A DNA stretch of 64,000 nucleotides from Sebastes aleutianus (Eukaryota; Chordata; Actinopteri; Perciformes; Sebastidae), in contig CAKAKS010000039.1 in assembly GCA_916700875.1 (NCBI GenBank), positions 19,834,367-19,898,366 of the forward strand. The letters are read 5' to 3'. Made by a program: the position numbers and the translations under genes. Shown here piece after piece: positions 47,201 to 55,150 of the stretch (its first letter is position 1; each line of letters starts with the position of its first letter). The notes under the pieces are model-generated. The model was given only the letters and a program-made list of their open reading frames with translations, did not search any database and was not told where the DNA came from.

Positions 47201-50200
47201 TTTGTGGTCCTCACACAGTGAACTTGTGTCTAGGAGTGTGCATGTATCCATGCAAGGGGAGCCGCTCTCTTCATAAACCATGTTGTATGGGCACTGTTTA
47301 GCTGTGAAGATAAGATACAGTTGAAATAAATTCAGGTAGGTGTGAGTTTGTGTGAATTATTCAATAGTATATCAAGTGTGGAAGTAGCTCAATCATTCAA
47401 TAGTATATCAAGGGTGGAAGTAGCTCAATCATTTTTTTTTGTGTACATATTTTACTTGCACTTATGTAGTTTTAACTGCATTAATGTGTTTCTGCTACAT
47501 TTAAAACCGCATCAATTACTATTAAAGTCAGTCAGAAAACTAGACATATCTGTCCATTCTTTATGTAGCTTTTAATTGTAATTTTTAATATTTTTTCCTG
47601 ATAGAATATAATTAATCCTCACATGCTAGAGCTGCATGAGAAGGTATAATTTTCAGACATAAACACATTACCTTTTTCTTCAAAAATCAATTAAAATGAG
47701 TTGCTTTTCACTCAGCTGATTTCAGTGCTTCTTTCCAGCCCGCACCATATAAAATATAAAGATGATAATAAAACAGAAAAGAGAATGCAAAACGTTACCA
47801 CAGAACTGAGGTGTCCTCCAGTTGGGAGGCTGCCCTCCTGCATGGGAACACTGTCGAGAGAACTCAGACAGTGTGCTGCAGACACAGAAGTCGTTTGTAC
47901 TGTTGGTGCAGCCGCACATGTCCTTCACACAGGCCTGGATGTATGGTTCAGGGTTTATCAGGTTGGTGCAGGAGCTCCAGGGCTTTGAACGCAGCATCTG
48001 GTTACAGATGGTTTGCTAACAGGAAAAGAAAAGACAAAGTTACTCTGTTGCAAATGCCACCTGACTAAGATAACCATATATTTATTTTTTAGTAATCATT
48101 CCACGCTCAGAACCATTTTTGTTGTCTCTCTTTCTTTTAATTTAATTATATTTTTTTAAATCCTTGTTTACTTAATTTTGTTTTGGCTTTTGCAAGTAGT
48201 TAATCATTTAAAAAAATATATTATTATTTTTTTTTCATTTTTCTTTCTTTTTTGTCATTAGGCTTCATGAATCAGCTATGACTTGCTGATCTTCCTATAT
48301 TTTGGGAGAATGCATATGTATTGATATTGTATCATATGTCATTGCCCAATGTTCTGTTCTGTATAAGAAAATTCAAATGAACAAATCACAATCTGCACAT
48401 GCTACCTGTGTATATTGCCAAATATCACTATTGCGAACACTAGGTGGTAATAAACTCACAAACTCCTTGCATGAATCCAGCACAGCCTCCTGTGACTCAT
48501 CTTCCTCTTCGTACGGGTCCTCACAATCATCATTTGGACGATGGACTTTCTGTTTGTTGCCAAACTCAATGGGGCTGATTTTGCGACCTGCATTTGATTA
48601 TAATTATATTGTCAAATGTCAAAGATACAATGTATGATTGTAGAAATACATTCATACATAGAGTGAATAACCATACCATTATGAATGAACTCGTTTTGGA
48701 CAGAAACACCATTGAAGTCTCCACAAAGTCCACAAGTACGATTTGCATAATCAGTATCCAGTTCCACCTACAACACAGCAAGAGGTTAGAACAAGTGTTT
48801 TCTTTTCACAATTTAAATAACACTTTAAAAATTGAAAAGCAAACAAAAAAAAACAGTGAATTATAACTGCCCCATAGAATGACATGAATGGAATACATAT
48901 TGTGATTTGATACCATTGATATAATTTCATTAACACTACTGTATTTCATGTATTTGTCAAGTATAACTCAATATAGGAAGATAATTGACTGAAAGACGAG
49001 TTTGTGTAATTAATTTCTTCTGGGAACCATAGGAATTCATACAACTACTATCCATAAGAAACAAATATAAACATTGCCAGTTTCCAGCCCAATCCCAACT
49101 TAAATCCCACCCAATTCAATTAAAAACAGCCCAAATCATAACTTTGCATGTATGTGCAATAAAAAACACATAACATACAGAGTTTCAGCCTCATATCTGC
49201 ATCAAATATCGAAAGATAAAATGTTATATATATAGGCTAACGCAACCCACAAAGAGTGCAGTCAAACAACCAAATACACAAATTGCCTCGTCAATGTCAA
49301 AGATGATGACGTCAAGTTAAGTAGGTCCTCCCTTATCCCTAACGACGATTGAATACAACTCATGTCAATCAAATATCTCTCAAATTAAATGAGTCAATAA
49401 TATGAGAGAGTGGACACAACGGAGTTTACTAAATTTTGTATCTCTATTTTTGACCATAAAATTACAGCTTGTTTGGTGATACTGTTTTTACAATATTTCC
49501 AAAACCCCGCCAAATGTTGGCAGCCCAAATTTCATCTACCAGCCCAATGCTATTTTTCCCAGCGAAAAAATCAAAAGTAGCCCAATTGGGCAGAAACCAG
49601 CCCAATCTGGCAACACTCAACATGACTGTAGAAAAATGTGTTTCAATCTCAGATTCAAAAAAAGAATCATCATAACAACAAAATTGTATTACAATACACT
49701 CCTTAAAGTCTATTATATGTGCTTCATACAAGACACTTTAAGGAGAGCTGTGTAGATATATCTCTGCCTGTGGTGCATCATACCATGACTGCATCGTCCC
49801 CGTTCCACACGACAGTGATGCCGACTTTAGATTGGAGCTTGATGTACACAGCATTTTTTTCCACTTGCACCCCTGCTTCGTAGTATGGCGTGTTGACACT
49901 GGGAAAAAGAGATATTTTTTCATTCTAATGCATAAATATCATAGAAAAGAGAAGTTAATTTCACCGGCTATATGGTGTTTTACTTACGGGAGGTCGTTCA
50001 CAGTGATCATGTCCTTGGTGAGGTAGAACAAAAGGTCATCGATGGTGACCAGCACGTGACTGACTGTAGGGTTTCCATCTTTGTTCTTCCTCTTCATGTG
50101 CACGGAGAACTCCCGGTAGGTCTCGTGGCAGTCGGAGACCAGGTTGTACTCGCACATGCCGGGGAACTGGTACACATCGCCGTCAAACGTCTTAAAGTGC

Positions 50201-50449
50201 TCTCTGCCCCATGTGCTGCAGATGCTGCTGACATGGTTCGGAACTGGGGAAGATTAGAAACCAGATATTAAATGCTCTACATGACTGATATTGGAAAGAA
50301 TATGTGCAATACGTTATTCATTTGTATGTATAAATAAAGCAGAATGATCCATCCACGCAGTATAGAGTCTTACCCAGTCTGGCTTGGACATCGCTGACAA
50401 TGGCAACAGACAAAGCAAGGACACACAACCACACGCACTTCCACCTCAT
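27808..50449 (-). CDS. muc2: Mucin-2, oligomeric gel-forming mucin (complete)
   Basis: Secreted gel-forming mucin; in vertebrates MUC2 forms the main intestinal mucus polymer. Forty-four coding exons join with every phase closing, giving 10,518 nt and 3,505 residues. Order: signal peptide (1 to about 22), VWD1-C8-TIL, VWD2-C8-TIL, VWD3-C8, Cys-rich linker, PTS (about 1,236-2,680) with two CysD modules, VWD4 with GDPH, C8-4, VWC segments, cystine knot. MUC2 rather than MUC5 is supported by [33 protein letters not shown], and the basic tail RKRRSSKRV. The start ATG (50,447-50,449) is 60 bp from a TATA box and opens a clear signal peptide. Neighbours are muc5 downstream in tandem and saal1 divergent upstream. 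Exon sizes mirror muc5. Boundaries were placed by eye. Confidence 0.95.
28312..28939. mobile_element. MITE in muc2 intron 42 (CTGCAGT-terminus family)
   Basis: Starts TTAAACCTGCAGTAGGCAGA and ends CCCACTGCAGCTTTAA, inverted termini. It is the same family as 40,758-41,447. A word resembling the 8,539 MITE end (TTAAAGGGACTGTATGTA) lies inside near 28,516, suggesting a nested or chimaeric structure. Confidence 0.75.
29374..31590 (-). other. muc2: muc2 exons 31-40: C8-4, TIL-like and VWC segments
   Basis: Exons are 31,380-31,590, 31,092-31,267, 30,863-30,932, 30,566-30,666, 30,454-30,485, 30,191-30,368, 29,986-30,090, 29,853-29,893, 29,579-29,704 and 29,374-29,472. C8-4 is exons 31-32 (SLFAACHPFVSPDNFYQGC). 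Exons 33-35 make a TIL-like unit (TEGCFCPDGM). Exons 36-40 form VWC-type Cys segments. Exons 35 (32 bp) and 38 (41 bp) are very short, yet the phase closes only when they are included. Confidence 0.9.
29795..29820. repeat. (AT)n microsatellite in muc2 intron 38
   Basis: About ten AT dinucleotides in a row, followed by a short AC run. Confidence 0.9.
31682..32864 (-). other. muc2: muc2 exons 27-30: TP repeat, Cys segment, VWD4 with GDPH
   Basis: Exons are 32,665-32,864, 32,400-32,574, 32,043-32,290 and 31,682-31,865. Exon 27 codes CEIQNTTEICGS, a Thr-Pro dipeptide run, then CPDWNVT. Exon 28 has CKCIMAKCIENNTVEI. VWD4 occupies exons 29-30. The GDPH tetrapeptide is coded at 32,262-32,273 (residues about 2,821-2,824). 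In mammalian MUC2 and MUC5AC the Asp-Pro bond of this motif can be cleaved autocatalytically at low pH; whether that happens here is inference. Confidence 0.93.
32697..32762 (-). repeat. muc2: Hexamer array coding Thr-Pro in muc2 exon 27
   Basis: On the plus strand GGGTGT/GGGCGT repeats about ten times; the coding strand reads ACGCCC, giving alternating Thr-Pro. The six-base unit preserves frame when copy number changes. The G-rich strand is the transcription template. Confidence 0.95.
35274..35573 (-). other. muc2: muc2 CysD (Mucin2_WxxW) module, second copy
   Basis: About 100 residues (approximately 1,826-1,925), differing from the first copy at only a few visible residues (DVHNPLEDKSD versus DVHSPLVDQSD, and one I/M change). 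It lies exactly 1,326 bp (442 codons) from the first copy. Confidence 0.93.
36600..36899 (-). other. muc2: muc2 CysD (Mucin2_WxxW) module, first copy
   Basis: About 100 residues (approximately 1,384-1,483) starting CLPECEWSEWYDVHSPL and ending RVCCEVC. It has the WxxW motif and conserved cysteines of mucin CysD modules, which sit between PTS blocks and are thought to form non-covalent cross-links that set gel pore size. Confidence 0.93.
38014..38188 (-). mobile_element. tRNA-derived SINE in muc2 intron 24
   Basis: Read on the minus strand it starts GGGGCGACCCGATAGCCGAG, with an A-box-like TAGCCGAGTGG and a B-box-like GTTTGATTCC about 65 bp later, and ends in an A-rich tail (38,014-38,038). 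The head resembles a tRNA but lacks a proper 3' half, so it is a SINE and not a tRNA gene. Confidence 0.8.
38352..38848. mobile_element. About 500-bp MITE in muc2 intron 24 (GTCCGAAAT ends)
   Basis: The left end GAGTCCGAAATTTCCTACTA and the reverse-complemented right end share CCGAAAT, ACTA and ATGC blocks. The interior repeats 'agtatg' words. It resembles Harbinger-type MITEs seen in fish; this class call is tentative. Confidence 0.6.
40758..41447. mobile_element. 690-bp MITE in muc2 intron 20 (CTGCAGT-terminus family)
   Basis: Starts TTAAACCTGCAGTAGGCAGA and ends CCCACTGCAGCTTTAA. Related copies or fragments lie at 28,312, 51,400, 63,030 and 6,222. No coding frame. Confidence 0.8.
41561..41802. 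mobile_element. 242-bp MITE in muc2 intron 20
   Basis: Left end GGCTTTTTCTGAAATCACTC and right end GGGAGTGATTTCAAACACAG are inverted over about 22 bp with a few mismatches, including a perfect 13-bp core GAAATCACTCCCT-like segment. Confidence 0.75.
42398..42960. mobile_element. 563-bp MITE in muc2 intron 18 (TTAAAGGTGCAGTGTGT family)
   Basis: Starts TTAAAGGTGCAGTGTGTATG and ends ACACACTGTTCCTTTAA. The interior matches the element at 10,361-10,909, including 'gcagattgcaa' and 'gcgttattatggtaagg'-type blocks in altered order. It ends 44 bp from the exon 18 donor. Confidence 0.8.
43357..43868. mobile_element. 512-bp MITE in muc2 intron 16
   Basis: A 23-bp inverted end with two mismatches: the left reads TTAAAGGCAGGGTTGACGAT and the right, reverse complemented, TTAAAGATAGGGTTGACGAT. 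The interior is GC-richer than its surroundings. Confidence 0.8.
43871..44684. mobile_element. AT-rich fold-back element in muc2 intron 16
   Basis: Directly abuts the previous element. The ends TGGCAACACTTAATAACC and (reverse complemented) TGGTAACACTTTATTACA are similar. The interior is a mass of 'attaacca/taataac' words that can pair with each other. Confidence 0.65.
44764..46875 (-). other. muc2: muc2 exons 9-16: VWD2, C8-2, TIL2
   Basis: Exons are 46,725-46,875, 46,519-46,632, 46,354-46,423, 46,112-46,249, 45,620-45,784, 45,357-45,451, 45,148-45,274 and 44,764-45,019. VWD2 starts HVTTFDGKTYTFHGDCYY and closes with GLCGNYNMVLSDDM in exon 13. C8-2 uses exons 14-15 (HWCALL, DCLCAVFSSYARAC). 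TIL2 is exon 16 (GCSCSEGSYLNEHGICVP). Confidence 0.93.
47352..47432. repeat. Tandem duplication of a 37-bp unit in muc2 intron 6
   Basis: The segment beginning 'attcaatagtatatcaag' and ending 'gtagctcaatc' occurs twice in a row with one base change. Confidence 0.85.
48880..49700. repeat. muc2 intron 3 repeat-rich stretch
   Basis: The block 49,490-49,620 has several 'cagcccaat' words and looks like part of an interspersed repeat. No exon with suitable phase is seen. Confidence 0.35.
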
Positions 50450-50580
50450 TGTTACCAATGTGGGCTCACTGTCAGAGCAGGTAATGGTCACACTGCACTT
50501 GACAGCCCTTTATATTGAGATTGCACTTTTTTTTTGCTCACGCCTTCTGTGTGAGTTGGAAGTGAAGTTTTATTGCCAAG
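50450..50580 (-). promoter_or_regulatory. muc2 core promoter: TATA box and CDX2-type site
   Basis: The TATA box TATAAA lies at 50,509-50,514, 60 bp upstream of the ATG, implying a 5'UTR of about 30 nt. The minus strand reads GCAATAAA at 50,569-50,576, which fits the CDX consensus. CDX2 is an established activator of mammalian MUC2; its action here is inference. Confidence 0.6.
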
Positions 50581-51399
50581 ACACGGGGAACATGTGCTGA
50601 ATGGACGTCTGACGTCTTTCACAAGTCCAATATAATCATTCCTACATCCTCATCGCTTGATTGAACAAATATGCATACTGATTAAGATTATTCTATTCCT
50701 AGAGGAATGGGCTGCAATAAAAACAGTTGTGTTGACAGTGTGCTCCTTTTATTATATTAAACTTATTCTTTAATGAGTAATTACTTCTGGATGAAATTTG
50801 CAGTGTCACAGAGACGGGGATGCCACGCTGTGACAGATTTCAGTAAAACTAAACTGTTTAATTGAGTGATGAGAACTTATCAGCCATGGTATCTTCATAA
50901 GAGAATTGTGTTATTAAACAGGAAATAAAAATATATATTTTTTTATTATGGGATTATTGTCCAACCCCGTGACGTCCAGTGTCAGCTGGGAGATGCTTGA
51001 GCACGCAACACTGCACAGGATAAGCAGTTATAGATTACTGTATGACTATGAACAGCCCCAGTGTCAACAACGCAAAATGATACCATCATTCTCAGTAAGC
51101 ATTACAGAGTGTACTTCATTATAACGATCGTGATAACAACTAACAATAAGGTAAAATAGTAACACAATAAAAATGATATTATGACAATATGACAGGATCG
51201 GCAGGTGGATCATTAACAAACCTATCCACTAAGGATCTTGCTCTTTTCAGGGCAATCCATTTTCTTCTAAAGGTCTGTCACAATAATTATTATATCGACT
51301 TATCGTACAATATACGGACCTGACCTCAATCATTTTTACATTATCAACTTATCGTCCACAGCTCCAGTGAAGGAACACTTTGGGTTTAATCCAAATGAG

Positions 51400-51880
51400 A
51401 AAGGAGTGTTGTTGTTGTTACTTATATCTAACTTGGCTGTGCTCCGGTCACATCCGGGCGTTCCTCCACCAGATTTCACAATGGCGGCGGCGTCACAAAC
51501 TTTCTCATTTTACAGCTAAACCGTGCACTACAAGATGATTCTGAAAACATTTGAGGTGAAATAGGCATTAACGTAACATAATATTGATTATATTTGATCA
51601 GCGCTGCCTAGTTTGACCGTTTGGTCGGAGTGCGCGAGTGATTGACAGCCGGCTCTCATAGACAGCAGATGGACAGCAGACCTCAGATCAGCTCTGAATG
51701 CTTGTTTTCCTCTGGTCTGTGAAATCTCGCAGATGCTGTTAGGAGCACCGGAGGACACAGAGGCACATGATTTTTTTCAGGTTACCTGTTTCATGTACGA
51801 CTGTCACGATATAGCGACTGTTTTATAAAAATAACTTTATTTAATCATATTTGCTCCAATCTCGCCGACTTCAGCTTTAA
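51400..51880. repeat. Truncated CTGCAGT-family MITE between muc2 and saal1
   Basis: The interior matches 41,180-41,447 ('ctacaagatg', 'tgatcagcgctgcctagtt'). It ends 'cgacttcagctttaa' at 51,880, a mutated terminus. Confidence 0.7.
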
Positions 51881-51904
51881 CTAGATGCTATAATGTTACT
51901 TGGC

Positions 51905-52230
51905 ATAGAGTACTGCAGGAATAAGTCCTAAAACCCGGAAATGAGTTAGCATTTTAGCACTTCTGGTTCCCTGGTCTGGAAGTCAATGGGTTTTTGTGGA
52001 GATTAACTTCCTGAACAAATTTAAGGAAAAACAACTGGCCAGATCTTCATGAAAGTTGGTGGAAGAAGGGTGAAGCATGGGCCAAGGAAGAACCCATGAA
52101 ATATTGGAGCGGATCCTAATCACAGGGCCGAGCCGGATACACAAATTATTTTCCACCTTCGTTAACATTGCGACATTGGGCATGGCCTTGGCGGAGGTCT
52201 GCGCTCTCGTAGTTCCTGTCTATGTTTGTT
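51905..52230 (-). repeat. Fish interspersed repeat
   Basis: The first part (about 51,915-51,990) is the reverse complement of the 16,935-16,995 region. The rest, with 'gttaacattgcgacattggg', matches a sequence I recall as very common in fish. No coding frame. Confidence 0.55.
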
Positions 52231-52239
52231 TTAATTATC

Positions 52240-53460
52240 TAAATTGTGTTTGAATCATGAATAACACAGGATGTGCAATTATACTACTACATCCTTGATT
52301 ACAGTCATCATCTACCTGCAGTTAATACACACGAAACTCGGCATATCAAGGTGGAAACTTTCCAACTCTTGGACAAGGACAATAAGTTTATGTTGCGGCT
52401 ACAGTAACCATTTGTTCAAAACACCATTTAATAGTTGAAAACTCCTTTACAGACAATATTACTCCAAGTTCAGTAAATTAAGTAATTAAATACCAATGTA
52501 ACACCCAATTATTATAACAGATGTTTGAACAGATGACTTGCAACTTTATTAATTACGTCAGCTGGTGGGTTGATGTTTTACTTCTCACGCACGTTCAGCC
52601 TCACAAAATGTGCTTACACCAGCGGCATTTGACTTTTCTTCATCTTGGAAAGTTTATTTTATATGTTCTCAAATAGATATTCAATAGGAGTTCCTCCAAG
52701 TGCAAACAGGGCTTATGACCACTCCCATAGGGGGACAGCTGCATGATGAGGAAGGCGTATAGTTATTCCTGTCTGACAGTATAAACAGTGTTGGTTCAGG
52801 GAGGACAGTACACTCGCCAAATTACCTCAAGAAAGTTTTGCTTAGAGGTGGACACTTTTCAAGATTTTGTAATCCGTGTTGACATAATACTATTTAACAT
52901 CCGACACTTGTCGCCATCTCCCATAAAACAGACTGAGATAATACTTTAAACAAGGCAGTGTGTCAAAATACACATTAAACATTGGAAGATATCAGATATG
53001 TAAACAAAAAGAGGTCAAATACATGAATTTGCTACAGTATTATACATTCATTTAAATATTGGAATATATTATATTTTTTAATTCAAGCAGGGTTTATAGT
53101 TTTTCTGTGGTCTAAAATACACTCAAGAGTTTGATCAATATGACTTTTCCCACAGGTTCTGTTACATAAAATATCAATCGTTAGTTAGCATTAGGTTTAG
53201 GTGGTTTGATGGGATTATTTGACCACGGAACAAGATTAGTATGATGTCTCCAACTATTTGGAGAGGGAAAGGTGTAGACAGAAAAGCTAGCCAGGAAAGC
53301 ATACAAAGACAACTCTCCATGCGCTGTAACAACAAGCAATGTCTACAGTACTTTGTGACAAGGTTTGGTTGAAAAAACTAACACTGCATTTAGTGTGACT
53401 TTTATAAAGTGTAGTGCCATCAAAATGTCTTAATTAGTTTAATAAGTATAATCAGGAAGA
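52240..53460. other. Intergenic, nothing recognised
   Basis: AT-rich sequence between muc2 and saal1 with no supported gene or named repeat. Confidence 0.45.
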
Positions 53461-53462
53461 GA

Positions 53463-53662
53463 CCATTGATGTGTGAAGTGATTTTGGTGGTACTACACTG
53501 CATAATACTGAAGTTATTGAATATTTTTCCCTTTAAAAATTCACCAAAATTATGCAAAAGCATATTTTTCCAAACTAAATGTTGTAGTACAACTATGAAG
53601 ATATCATTGATGTGTGAAGTGATTTTGGTGGTACTACACTGTACATTACTGAAGTTATTATA
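53463..53662. repeat. Direct repeat, about 142-bp period
   Basis: The block 'cattgatgtgtgaagtgatt' through 'ctgaagttatt' occurs at 53,463 and again at about 53,605, nearly identical. Confidence 0.85.
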
Positions 53663-54017
53663 GATATTTTTCTCTTTTCGGCATTGCATTTTGTAGACGG
53701 CCCCCGACCTCTCGTCTCTCGGCCAGCTGCACATAGAGACCAACGTTATGTGTTATGTGTTGATTAAAATGAGGTTGTAGCTTGTTGTCTACCTTACTAC
53801 GGTTAGAAAGCGCCGTTGTTTGTGTTTTAACAACGTTTCTGTTATGAGTTATTGATCCAGGAAGTTTGAATCTGTCAATATCTTTCCAACTTTACAGAAG
53901 TACATCATCTAGGGGGGCTCCGTACATCAGCAATGTGTGGACAGTCAGGAATGACTGGAGGAAGAAGTGCTCTATGAAGTTACTCGAGGGAACGAGATAA
54001 TAAAAATGTTCTTCTAA

Positions 54018-54899
54018 CCCAGGGTTCAGCAACCTTTACTATCAAAAGAGCCATTTAAGGCAAAACAAAATCTGTCTGGAGCCGCAAAACATTTGAGCAT
54101 TGTCATGAAGGTAACACAGTTTATAGTTTAAGTATATAGTATATAAGTCTAATGCAGTGAGTACCATAGAGCAAATGTACTACAGAGTATTAGGGCCACA
54201 TTGAGGGAAAAAATATCCGAGATTTCCAGAATAAAGTACTCGTAATATTATGAGAAAAAAAGTCTTAATATTACGAGTATAAAGTCATAACTTTACAAGA
54301 AAAAAAGTCGTAATATTACGAAAATAAAGTCATAACTTAACGAGAAAAAAGGCGTAATATTACGATAATAAAGTCAAAGGTTTACGAGAAAAAAGGCGTA
54401 ATATTATGAGAATAAAGTCATAACTTAAAGAGAAAAAAGTCGTAATATTATGAGAATAAAGTCATAACTTAAAGAGAAAAAAGTCGTAATATTATGAGAA
54501 TAAAGTCATAACTTAACAAGAAAAAAGTCGTAATATTACGAGAATAAAGACATAACTTTACGAGAAAAAGGAAAAAAACACCTAAAATTACTACTTTTAC
54601 TTTATTCTCATAATACTATGACTTTTTTTCTCGTAAACCTATGACTTTATTTTCACAACATTACAACTTTTTTCTTGTAAACCTTTGACTTTATTCTCGT
54701 AATCTCAGATTTATTTATTTTTCCTCAATGCGGCCCTAATACTCCATCGTACCATAGACCTACAACAATGATAAATAAAAATGAAAATATAAACAAAAAA
54801 CAGTTATTCATTTCCATTTTTATAAATCCACAGGGAGCCACTGGAGAGGAGCTAAAGAGCCGCATGTGGCTCCAGAGCCTCAGGTTGCAGACCCCTGGG
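54018..54899. mobile_element. hAT-like non-autonomous element with internal array
   Basis: The ends CCCAGGGTTCAGCAACC and GGTTGCAGACCCCTGGG are inverted with few mismatches. Inside (about 54,225-54,720) is a tandem array of a roughly 43-bp unit (words 'taatattacgagaataaagt' and 'cataacttaacgagaaaaaa') whose last part (from about 54,590) is in reverse orientation. No coding frame. Confidence 0.75.
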
Positions 54900-55150
54900 T
54901 TCACCTGGCGGTAACAGTCTTCTCTGTCATTCCTCCTACGACCTGCAGGTGGCGGCATCTATTTAAACTGGAGGTGATCTACCGTCTACCACAAGAAGAA
55001 GACCATCTGCACATGCGCATCTAGTCATCTTGTACTAAATGGATGTGTTTGAAATGTCGTCCTGAAACTCTGCTTAGTTAAAGTTAAAGACATGCAGGGA
55101 GATATTGTCTAATATTAACCAGCTAGTATCGTTTGTAGAGAGCGGTCACT

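Larger units (their letters stand above)
46969..50449 (-). other. muc2: muc2 exons 1-8: signal peptide, VWD1, C8-1, TIL1
   Basis: Exons are 50,374-50,449, 49,988-50,243, 49,784-49,898, 48,677-48,767, 48,460-48,587, 47,799-48,015, 47,176-47,301 and 46,969-47,083. The signal peptide begins MRWKCVWLCVLALSVAIV. VWD1 opens with [15 protein letters not shown] and ends at CGLCGDFNG in exon 4. Exon 5 is acidic (DCEDPYEEEDES). C8-1 is exon 6, with CVCSTLSEFSRQCSHAGG. TIL1 spans exons 7-8, with GSPCMDTCTLLDTSSLCEDH. Confidence 0.93.
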
